DNA of 18,449 nucleotides from CAZQKE01 sp964593865 (GTDB taxonomy: Bacteria; Chloroflexota; Anaerolineae; JAAYZQ01). A program made the translations under genes and the position numbers. The notes under the pieces are model-generated. The model ran no database searches. It was given only the letters and a program-made list of their open reading frames with translations, and was not told the origin of the DNA. The number at the start of each line of letters is the position of its first letter. The first letter of the stretch is position 1. This document shows positions 12,831-18,449 of the stretch, in pieces. The DNA lies in NCBI GenBank assembly GCA_964593865.1, contig CAZQKE010000064.1, positions 1 to 18,449 of the forward strand, in the 5' to 3' direction.

Positions 12831-15074
12831 CTACATCTGGGATAGGAGCTGCCGATAGGCTTCCACGTTCTTGGGTTTGAGGGAGATGATGAGCCGCACC
12901 GTGCCCATCGCCTGCTCGCGCAGCCCGGCATCCAGTTGCAGTTCACCCAGGGCGTCCAACTCCTTGATCGCTTCCTCCCGCATTCCGGCATCAATGTAGG
13001 CCCTGGCCATCCGCGCCCGCAGGGCCATTTGTTGCGGTTGGAGCCGCACCGCTTCCTGCAACAAGGCCAACGCCCGTTTGTCTTCTCCCCGCGAGCGGTA
13101 GTATTGGAGCATGTCCACAACCTGTTTATCCGCCAGTTTGGGCCGTCCCAGTTTGTAGTAAAGGTCAATCAGATGCAGTCGTGCCCGTTCATTGTCCGGG
13201 TCCAGGGAGACAATCTGCTGGTATAGCTCACTGGCCTCGCGCCAACGGCCACGTCGCATCTGCACGTCGGCCATCTTGCGCAAAAGGCGCAGCCGCCATT
13301 CCCGCTCGTCGGAAGCACGGGGCGCCAGGCGTAGGGCCTCGGTGTATTTCTCCAAGCATTTATCCACCTGGGCCAGCTGATAGTAGGCATCGGCCAGGGC
13401 CAAGTACTGCTCCAGGGCTTGGTCTATCTCGCCGGAGCTGATGAGCAGGTCAATCAGCCGCGAACGGACGACCACATCCATCGGGATCAAGCGCAGGATG
13501 CGTTTGTAAACGCCGATGGCCTGGCGGACTTCTTCCCGTACCAGGTACAGGTCAGCGACGACCTGATACTTGGTCACGGCGTCCTCAATGCGGCCGTCCT
13601 GGACAAAGATTTCGGCCAGGCGCAGGTGCAAGGGGAGATAGGTAGGGGCCGCTTCAATGGCCTGATAGCACACTTCAATGGCGGCGGTTAGGGCGCCACG
13701 CTTCATGTACTCTTGGCTCAGGGACATGGCGGATAGGATTTTGTCCGCGCCGGGGATGGCCAACATTTCGGCCAGGCTCATGGTGACGCCTTCGTCGGAC
13801 AAGGCGTCCATTTTCTGCCGCGCCGCCCGCGCCTTGTCCTCCCAGCCTTTGGAGGAGAGGAACTCTACCAGGGCGTTGGTGAACTCCAGGGCTTTTTCCC
13901 GGTCTCCTTTGGCCGCGTAGCTTTCGGCCAGGGCATCATAAAGGTCAATAAGATCATCGGCCTGCTCCCGCTGGACCGTGCCCAAGTCCACAATTTTGAG
14001 GGCTTGGACAAAGTGTTCCAGGGCATCGTCAATGCGGCCCAGGGCTTTGTAGCACTCCCCCAGGGCAAAGTGGCTGCCCAGGGCATATTTTTCATGGTGG
14101 ACCGATTGCCGGAATTCGGCAATGGCGTCCTCAAAACGCAATCTTTGCTGGTAAAGCAGCCCCAGGTTAAAATGGACCGCCGGCCGGTCCACACCGGCGT
14201 CCACGATTTTGGTGTAACAGGCGATGGCTTCGTCTATCAGCCCCCGCGTCTGGAAATCAATGGCCTGGGCAATGAGGGCATCGATTTGGGGGCGGCTGAG
14301 GGTGGGTTTAGGGGGAGCGGCAGCTCCTTTCTCAAAGGCGGTGATCTCCGGCGCGGGGCCGACGGGCGTTTCCTCAAAGGGGATGTTGGCCAGCTCGGCC
14401 AGGGCGGTGTCCCGCGCGATGTCGGCGGGGCTGGCGCCTTCTTCCGTCGGCGGGGGAGGAGCAGCTTGGGTTTCTTGCACCGGCGCGCCGGAATGCAAGG
14501 CTTCGGCCAGGGCGCGGGCCTCCCGGTTTTGGGGGTCCAAATCCAAAGCCAGACGACACTGCTCCAACGCCTGCTCAATTTTGCCCTGTCGCTGCAGGGC
14601 ACGGGCCAGCTCCAGGTACTCTTTGGCCGCCCGTGTCACTTGGTTCAGCTCAACATAGATTTCGGCCAGGGACCGATGGGATTGCAAGTGATCGGGGTGG
14701 AGTTTGATCGCCTGTTGAAAGGCGCGGATGGCACTGGCCCAGGATCGCTGGCGACGGTAGATCTCTCCCAGTGTGTGCAGGGCATCGGCCGCCGCGTGGC
14801 GCTGCCCCAATCGTTCGTGGATTTCGGCAATGCGCACCAAAGGGGCCGGGTCATCGGGGGCCAAGCGCGAAGCCTGCCGATACGCCTCCAGTGCTTGGTC
14901 GTACTGCTCCAGCTCAAAGTAGGCAAGCCCGATGTGGTTGTGCACCACGGGGTCGTCGGGCATCTCGGCGAGTGCCTTCCGATATGCCTCCAGGGCCTTG
15001 TCCCACTTGCCCTCCCAGGCAAAGTTGAGACCGGCGCTGATCGCCTTGTCATACGCCTTTTTGTCACCGGCCAC
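12831..15074 (-). CDS. Tetratricopeptide repeat protein
   Basis: A 747-residue protein made almost entirely of TPR helices (pattern W...AL..Y..AL...P). One block lies at about 5-200 and another from about 265 to the C-terminus, separated by an Ala/Pro/Glu-rich, probably disordered linker with APPPPTEEGASPAD. No signal peptide, membrane segment or catalytic domain is visible, so it is likely a cytoplasmic scaffold. GTG 15074 is preferred: it follows GGGGGAGG, and the in-frame ATG 15095 lies before that site, only about nine bases from the predicted transcription start. It is the first gene of an operon with cdaA (31-base gap), suggesting a link to c-di-AMP signalling, but its partner cannot be read from sequence. 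Confidence 0.88.
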   Translation of the reverse strand: MAGDKKAYDKAISAGLNFAWEGKWDKALEAYRKALAEMPDDPVVHNHIGLAYFELEQYDQALEAYRQASRLAPDDPAPLVRIAEIHERLGQRHAAADALHTLGEIYRRQRSWASAIRAFQQAIKLHPDHLQSHRSLAEIYVELNQVTRAAKEYLELARALQRQGKIEQALEQCRLALDLDPQNREARALAEALHSGAPVQETQAAPPPPTEEGASPADIARDTALAELANIPFEETPVGPAPEITAFEKGAAAPPKPTLSRPQIDALIAQAIDFQTRGLIDEAIACYTKIVDAGVDRPAVHFNLGLLYQQRLRFEDAIAEFRQSVHHEKYALGSHFALGECYKALGRIDDALEHFVQALKIVDLGTVQREQADDLIDLYDALAESYAAKGDREKALEFTNALVEFLSSKGWEDKARAARQKMDALSDEGVTMSLAEMLAIPGADKILSAMSLSQEYMKRGALTAAIEVCYQAIEAAPTYLPLHLRLAEIFVQDGRIEDAVTKYQVVADLYLVREEVRQAIGVYKRILRLIPMDVVVRSRLIDLLISSGEIDQALEQYLALADAYYQLAQVDKCLEKYTEALRLAPRASDEREWRLRLLRKMADVQMRRGRWREASELYQQIVSLDPDNERARLHLIDLYYKLGRPKLADKQVVDMLQYYRSRGEDKRALALLQEAVRLQPQQMALRARMARAYIDAGMREEAIKELDALGELQLDAGLREQAMGTVRLIISLKPKNVEAYRQLLSQM

Positions 15075-15110
15075 GGTTCCTCCCCCTTTGCGCATTCAGC
15101 AGATAAACAG

Positions 15111-15140
15111 ATTATAGCACAGAATGGCCGGAGATGCCAG
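15111..15140 (-). promoter_or_regulatory. Promoter of the TPR-cdaA operon
   Basis: On the minus strand -10 TATAAT (15116-15111) is preceded by TGC, giving an extended -10, with -35 CTGGCA (15140-15135) 18 bp upstream. The predicted leader is about 30 bases to GTG 15074. Confidence 0.72.
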
Positions 15141-15171
15141 GTTGTGACCTATTTGTTTGAAAGAGGAAAGG

Positions 15172-15936
15172 TCAATCCTGGGCGATCACGGTATTGGCCA
15201 AGGAGCCGATGCCCTCAATCTCGACGGTTACACGGTCGCCCGGTTGCAAAGGTCCTACGCCGGCAGGCGTGCCGGTCAGGATCACGTCGCCCGGTTCCAG
15301 GGTCATCACCGCCGAGATGTAGGCGATCAAGACGGGAACGGCAAAGATCATCCGGGAGGTGCGCCCTTTCTGACGCACCTCCCCGTTGACCAGGCAACGG
15401 ATGAGCAGGTCGCGGGGGTCCAGATCGGGTACGATCCACGGCCCCAAAGGGCAAAAGGTATCAAACCCTTTGCCCCGCGTCCACTGCCCATCGCGCCGCT
15501 GTAGGTCGCGGGCGGTGACGTCGTTGGCACAGGTGTAACCCAGGATGTAGCTTCCGGCCTCCTCCGGTGAGACGCGCCGTGCCCGCCGTCCGATGACGAC
15601 GGCCAGTTCTGCTTCGTGTTCGACACGCTGCGATAGATGCCGGGGGTAGATGATAACCCCACCCGGCCCGATGACGGAGCTAGGGGGCTTGAGGAATAGG
15701 AGCGGCTCTTTGGGGATTTCGGCCCCATGCTCGGCGGCGTGGGCAGCATAGTTGCGACCCACTGCCACGATCTTGGTAGGCTTGCAAGGGGCCAGCAAGG
15801 TGACATCAGACAGAGGTGCCAGCGCCTCTCCCAACCGGATCGGAAGGCGCAAGCCATCGGGCAAACGGTAAACCACATCCTCTCGCACTACCCCGGTCAC
15901 GATCTCGCCTTGCCACCGCCCACGCACAATCCGCAT
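15172..15936 (-). CDS. Fumarylacetoacetate hydrolase-family protein
   Basis: A 254-residue FAH-family enzyme, the short form that includes acylpyruvases, oxaloacetate decarboxylases/tautomerases and homoprotocatechuate-pathway isomerases; these cleave or isomerise 2-oxo acids with a divalent metal. The metal ligands are in RVEHEAELAVVIG (Glu108, Glu110) and YTCANDVTARDLQ (Asp139). Other family blocks are KIVAVGRNYAAHAAE, PLLFLKPPSSVIGPG, GKGFDTFCPLGPW and DVILTGTPAGVGPL. ATG 15936 follows GAGGGG at about eight bases; the longer frame to 16011 runs into the leader. No neighbouring aromatic-degradation genes are present, so the substrate is not assigned. It is probably transcribed alone from a promoter about 100 bases upstream. 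Confidence 0.92.
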   Translation of the reverse strand: MRIVRGRWQGEIVTGVVREDVVYRLPDGLRLPIRLGEALAPLSDVTLLAPCKPTKIVAVGRNYAAHAAEHGAEIPKEPLLFLKPPSSVIGPGGVIIYPRHLSQRVEHEAELAVVIGRRARRVSPEEAGSYILGYTCANDVTARDLQRRDGQWTRGKGFDTFCPLGPWIVPDLDPRDLLIRCLVNGEVRQKGRTSRMIFAVPVLIAYISAVMTLEPGDVILTGTPAGVGPLQPGDRVTVEIEGIGSLANTVIAQD

Positions 15937-16037
15937 GATGTTCACCCCTCTTTGTAGATAAACCCCCACCGCCCGGCGCGAGATCGCGAGCCGGAGCCTG
16001 TGCAACGGCAAAGGGCGATTTTGCCGCCCCGTCGGGA

Positions 16038-16065
16038 ATTATACACAAAAGCGGTTAGGAGGCAA
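16038..16065 (-). promoter_or_regulatory. Promoter of the FAH-family gene
   Basis: On the minus strand -35 TTGCCT (16065-16060), a 16-bp spacer and a consensus -10 TATAAT (16043-16038). The leader would be about 95 bases long and contains two inverted repeats: CGGCAAA with TTTGCCG (16006-16026), and CCGG...CCGG enclosing CGCGA/TCGCG (15973-15994). Confidence 0.6.
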
Positions 16066-16336
16066 ACGCCGGGCAAGAGCGGAGAATGTCCCATCACCCC
16101 AAAACGGCCTCAAGATTCGGTTCCCCTTTCCGAGGTAGATTCACTTATCCCGCATTTGGTGGGAAACGGAGCAGACATGGCGTGGATAGGCGCAACACGT
16201 CCGAACAGAGCAGGTCCCTTACGTCCACAACCCGGCAGACCTTTTGTCCAAGTCTACACCGGCATCTCTCCCACACCGTGGACGGCACCCCGGCACAGCC
16301 TGCCCCACGGGACACAAAAATTACAGAGGGGTCTGA
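16066..16336. other. Intergenic region without a supported gene
   Basis: About 270 bases between the FAH promoter and the pseudogene remnant. Open frames here on either strand have no recognisable domain or ribosome binding site. It may hold decayed upstream parts of the pseudogene, but I could not recognise any. Confidence 0.4.
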
Positions 16337-16687
16337 ATGCGCAAAAGGCATCTGAGAGTGCCGACCGTGTTGGCAGGAGATCTCCCCCTTGTACGAACGA
16401 TCATACAAAGGGCAGGAGGCGCGGCCCATGGGACCAACGGCCCAGGACTTTGCGCCTTCGGCCTGGGCGAAACGGACAAGGGAATCGCCGCCGTGGACGC
16501 CGACGGCGTAGCCCTCACCGCCATCCGAGGGCCGTACCGGCAGAATCGGGAACGGGCGGGACCCATCGCCGAGCCAGAAGCACAGGTCGCCGAACCGGAA
16601 GCCCAATCGGACGGCCCCAAGGGCCTGCCGAACCTGCTCCGGCCGGGCCTGTTGCCGGGCGGCCTGGGGCCGGTCCGCCGCCGCTAA
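16337..16687 (+). pseudogene. S74/tail-fibre chaperone-like C-terminal domain, frameshifted remnant
   Basis: This is the decayed 3' end of a large surface protein of the tail-fibre/intramolecular-chaperone type, reconstructable only by switching frames. One frame gives TVLAGDLPLVRT, like VLA..LP..TW in the family. From about 16401 the frame offset by one reads SYKGQEARPMGPTAQDF. After 16451 the first frame resumes with AFGLGETDKGIAAVDADGVALTAI. A coiled-coil-like tail (PIAEPEAQVAEPEAQ) and a Gly/Pro/Arg end follow. At least two frameshifts and several Leu-to-Pro changes in the tail (for example codons 16574 and 16595) indicate loss of function. The uninterrupted 116-codon frame from ATG 16337 is therefore not a real gene. 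A terminator 29 bases after its stop is probably the original one. Confidence 0.72.
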
Positions 16688-16715
16688 AACCACAATCCGG
16701 CCCGGAAGGTTCGGG

Positions 16716-16732
16716 AAGCCCTGCGGGCTTTT
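16716..16732 (+). terminator. Intrinsic terminator after the pseudogene
   Basis: A perfect 6-bp stem AAGCCC (16716-16721) and GGGCTT (16725-16730) with a TGC loop runs into a short T-run (TTTT, 16729-16732). It lies 29 bases after the pseudogene stop and before the metallophosphoesterase promoter. Confidence 0.65.
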
Positions 16733-16759
16733 ATGTCCGCTACCACCCGGAGCACCAAG

Positions 16760-16787
16760 TTGCATCGTGGGAAGGCTGTGGTATAAT
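16760..16787 (+). promoter_or_regulatory. Promoter of the metallophosphoesterase gene
   Basis: Consensus -10 TATAAT (16782-16787) preceded by TGG, an extended -10, with a weak -35 TTGCAT (16760-16765) at 16 bp. The predicted leader is about 23 bases and contains GGAGG (16807-16811). Confidence 0.72.
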
Positions 16788-16816
16788 GGCAATCCACCTG
16801 ATGTACGGAGGTTGTC

Positions 16817-17905
16817 GTGAGCAAACGCAAAAGCCAGAAGATCAGCCGCAACCAGATCCTGTTCCGGGTGATGCTGGGTCTGGTGGCGCTCAGCATGGTG
16901 TTCAGCCTCATCGTCGTCGCCCTGCCGGAACCCAAGCCACCGGTCACACCTACCCCTTTGCCGACCTGGGCGTTTGAACCGACTACCCCGCCGGAACCGC
17001 TCCCCACCGCCACGGCCCCGGCCCAGACCCCATCTCCCACCCCCACCGTCACAACCACCGAGCCGGTCATGGGGCCGGAGCTCCCCACCGCCACGGCAAC
17101 GCTCACACCGACGCTCACGCCATCCCCCACCGAAACCCCGGCCGGCGCTGCCCTGGAGTTCGCCGTCGCCGGGGATAGCCGGGGCAACCCCTCCGTCTAC
17201 CGGGCACTGCTGGCCGCCGTGATGGAGAGCGGGAGCGAGTTCCTGGTCCACACCGGCGATCTGGTCAACCAGGGCACGGCAGAGCAATGGGCTGCCTTTG
17301 AGCAGATCATGGCCGACTTTACCCTGCCCTTCTACCCCGTCCCCGGCAACCACGACGGGCTGGATGGATCGCTGGAGGGCTACCTAGCATCCAGCGGCGC
17401 ACCGGCCGCCCACTACTCCTTTGACTACGGCCCCGTCCACCTGACCATGGCCGACAGCCACAACGGCGGCATCGGCGCCGGGGAACTGGCCTGGTTGCGC
17501 GATGACCTGAGCACAACAGGACAACCGATCAAAATGGTCTTTTTGCACCACCCTCCCTTTGACCCCGACGGGACAGACCATACCATGGCCTACGGCAGAA
17601 AAAAATTCATGGACCTGATGGCCGAGCAGGAGGTGGACTATGTCTTTGCCGGGCACATCCACGCCTACAGCCGGGCAGAACGGGACGGAGTGACCTACAT
17701 CATCACCGGCGGGGCAGGCGCACCCCTCTACGGCGACGAACACCCCCAGGCATTCTACCACTACCTGCGCGTCCTGATCCAAGACCTAAACGTCACGGTA
17801 CAGGTCATCAAGATCGACAGATCCCAGAACACCCCTGCCGGACCGCAACCCGACCAAAACCCACTCCGGGCGTGGGATTCGGCTCTGCCGCACGTCGGCG
17901 CATAG
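16817..17905 (+). CDS. Membrane-anchored calcineurin-like metallophosphoesterase
   Basis: A 362-residue protein with a basic N-terminus and one hydrophobic segment (about 15-36, uncleaved anchor or signal). A Pro/Thr-rich linker (about 37-108) and a calcineurin-type phosphoesterase domain facing outside follow. Metal-binding motifs in order are AVAGDSRGN (119-123; Arg replaces the His of the usual GDxH), VHTGDLV (145-150), PGNHD (176-180), LHHPPF (243-248) and AGHIHAYSR (278-286). The acid phosphatase-like layout suggests hydrolysis of extracytoplasmic phosphoesters; the substrate is unknown. GTG 16817 has GGAGG five bases upstream and a promoter with extended -10. The last about 25 residues (PAGPQPDQNP...ALPHVGA) look like a tail outside the domain. 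The stop is 16 bases before a palindromic repeat. Confidence 0.92.
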   Translation: MSKRKSQKISRNQILFRVMLGLVALSMVFSLIVVALPEPKPPVTPTPLPTWAFEPTTPPEPLPTATAPAQTPSPTPTVTTTEPVMGPELPTATATLTPTLTPSPTETPAGAALEFAVAGDSRGNPSVYRALLAAVMESGSEFLVHTGDLVNQGTAEQWAAFEQIMADFTLPFYPVPGNHDGLDGSLEGYLASSGAPAAHYSFDYGPVHLTMADSHNGGIGAGELAWLRDDLSTTGQPIKMVFLHHPPFDPDGTDHTMAYGRKKFMDLMAEQEVDYVFAGHIHAYSRAERDGVTYIITGGAGAPLYGDEHPQAFYHYLRVLIQDLNVTVQVIKIDRSQNTPAGPQPDQNPLRAWDSALPHVGA

Positions 17906-17917
17906 CCGCTTCGTCGA

Positions 17918-17997
17918 AAATAGCGGTTGAAACCGCCCCCGGCGGGCCGCTGGCCGACCGCCCGGCTCCAGGCCCAAAGGGAGCGACTTGAATCGCC
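17918..17997. repeat. Palindromic repeat after the metallophosphoesterase gene
   Basis: GCGGTT-GA-AACCGC (17923-17936), a GC-rich core with GGCGGGCCG and GGCCGACCGCC, and GCGACTTGAATCGC (17983-17996). The order and much of the sequence match the reverse complement of the element at 2197-2264, and the last part matches 8761-8795. In both this copy and the one after ecfT, the AGCGGTT end faces the gene's 3' end. Confidence 0.8.
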
Positions 17998-18327
17998 ACT
18001 TGGAACCGCCAAGACGCCAAGAGCGCGAAGGTCTTCTTTTTCTCCTTTCCTTTGCGCCCTTTGCGCCTTCGCGGTTCAAATCTCCGGAACCGCCAAAGCG
18101 GGCCGTCCACGAAGCGGGCGCGAATACGCCCGGCTCCAGGCCCAAAGGGAGCGACCTGAGTCGCCACTTGGAACCGCCAAGACGCCAAGAGCGCGAAGGT
18201 TTTCTCCTTTCCTTTGCGCCCTTTGCGCCTTCGCGGTTCAAATCTCCGGAACCGCCAAAGCGGGCCGTCCGCGAAGCGGGCGCGAATACGCCCGGCTCCA
18301 GGCCCAAAGGGAGCGACTTGGATCGCC
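17961..18327. repeat. Tandem repeat of about 165 bp, two full units and a partial third
   Basis: Units begin with CCCGGCTCCAGGCCCAAAGG at 17961 (168 bp), 18129 (162 bp) and 18291 (truncated after the GCGACTTGGATCGCC block). The length difference is a 6-bp indel in the pyrimidine tract near 18034. Each unit holds ACTTGGAACCGCCAAGACGC, TTTGCGCCCTTTGCGCCTTC and CGGGCCGTCC(A/G)CGAAGCG. Open frames across it on both strands are repeat-derived, have no start signals and are not annotated as genes. Confidence 0.88.
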
Positions 18328-18334
18328 ACCGCCT

Positions 18335-18382
18335 CCGGCGCGAGCCGACCGAGGAGCATCTTCATCCTCGGCAATGCGCCGG
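18335..18382. other. Nested stem-loop upstream of the last gene
   Basis: Outer arms CCGGCGC (18335-18341) and GCGCCGG (18376-18382) enclose inner arms CCGAGGA (18349-18355) and TCCTCGG (18365-18371) with a nine-base loop. All pairs are perfect. There is no T-run. It ends 37 bases before the final start codon and could be a leader structure or the edge of the repeat region. Confidence 0.5.
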
Positions 18383-18419
18383 GGAGCGGTTCACATTCTA
18401 ACCAAAAGCGAGGTCCCTT

Positions 18420-18449
18420 ATGGAGATTTCCCGCCTGCGTCTGCTGCTC
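18420..18449 (+). CDS. Unidentified protein, first ten codons only
   Basis: ATG 18420 has GAGG six bases upstream and reads MEISRLRLLL to the window edge. The region is beyond the repeats and the spacing is good, so a gene start is plausible, but ten residues allow no identification. Confidence 0.45.
   Translation, partial: MEISRLRLLL

Noticed and set aside
12800..13168. N-terminal extension of CdaA
   Set aside because: It is Trp/Arg/Cys-rich out-of-frame reading of the TPR gene. GTG 12799 has a ribosome binding site and gives the family length.
16145..17353. 402-codon open frame on the minus strand
   Set aside because: It is antisense to the pseudogene and to the well-supported metallophosphoesterase. 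It has no recognisable domain and a low-complexity composition caused by the Pro/Thr linker on the other strand.
17961..18327. CRISPR array
   Set aside because: Units are about 165 bp and near-identical throughout, with no short repeat/unique spacer alternation and no cas genes.
17786..18401. Three overlapping open frames of 137-188 codons on both strands in the right-end repeats
   Set aside because: They repeat with the about 165-bp DNA unit, lack start signals and have no domain.
18390..18418. Promoter for the final partial gene
   Set aside because: TTCACA at 18390 resembles a -35, but no acceptable -10 follows at 16-18 bp.

Overview
The window is GC-rich bacterial chromosomal DNA. It has no rRNA, tRNA, CRISPR array or intact mobile element that I can see. 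Several features suggest a member of the Chloroflexota (Anaerolineae/Caldilineae-like): long repeat-rich extracytoplasmic proteins, Pro/Thr linkers, a remnant of an S74/tail-fibre-type C-terminal domain with an 'AFGLGETD...VDADGVAL' signature, and dispersed palindromic intergenic repeats. This placement rests on recalled family resemblance, not a search, and is only moderately certain.

Layout. At 1-1812 (+) lies the 3' part of a secreted or surface beta-propeller protein, open at the left edge, made of very similar 43-44-residue blades. It converges on a decayed Phd/VapC-type toxin-antitoxin remnant (about 1876-2138, -) and a palindromic repeat (2197-2259). A minus-strand block at 2258-5464 holds a response regulator, a fused two-domain ECF ATPase and an EcfT membrane subunit. 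These genes overlap, and a strong sigma70-type promoter precedes the regulator. Upstream, also on the minus strand, are a phosphate acetyl/butyryltransferase, a GalU-type uridylyltransferase and a glucuronokinase-like GHMP kinase (8616-5789). Before these comes a CcmC-like membrane protein overlapping a bifunctional NAD(P)HX repair enzyme (11179-8811). A TlpA/ResA-like thiol-disulfide oxidoreductase (11295-11852, +) is divergent from the CcmC-like gene, which suggests a small cytochrome c or extracytoplasmic redox module. Next is a TPR-protein/diadenylate cyclase (CdaA) operon (15074-11999, -) with a clear promoter, then a fumarylacetoacetate hydrolase-family gene (15936-15172, -). A frameshifted S74-like pseudogene with its old terminator follows (16337-16732, +), then a membrane-anchored metallophosphoesterase (16817-17905, +). 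The right end holds about 420 bp of dispersed and tandem repeats and the first ten codons of an unidentified gene.

How the genes work together. The regulator-EcfA-EcfT overlaps imply that a two-component output is made together with the energising module of a vitamin or metal importer whose substrate-binding S subunit and sensor kinase are not here. The kinase-GalU pair fits salvage of a sugar to sugar-1-phosphate and then UDP-sugar. The TPR-CdaA operon is the c-di-AMP source. The remaining genes are housekeeping (metabolite repair, acyl-CoA/acyl-phosphate exchange).

Points most worth a second look: the response-regulator/ECF coupling, the ECF ATPase with one canonical and one degenerate composite ATP site, a CdaA whose DGA motif reads DKA, the glucuronokinase-like/GalU pair, the toxin-antitoxin remnant with a traceable frameshift, and a shared modular repeat family at gene 3' ends. 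None of these is proven to be a new system.
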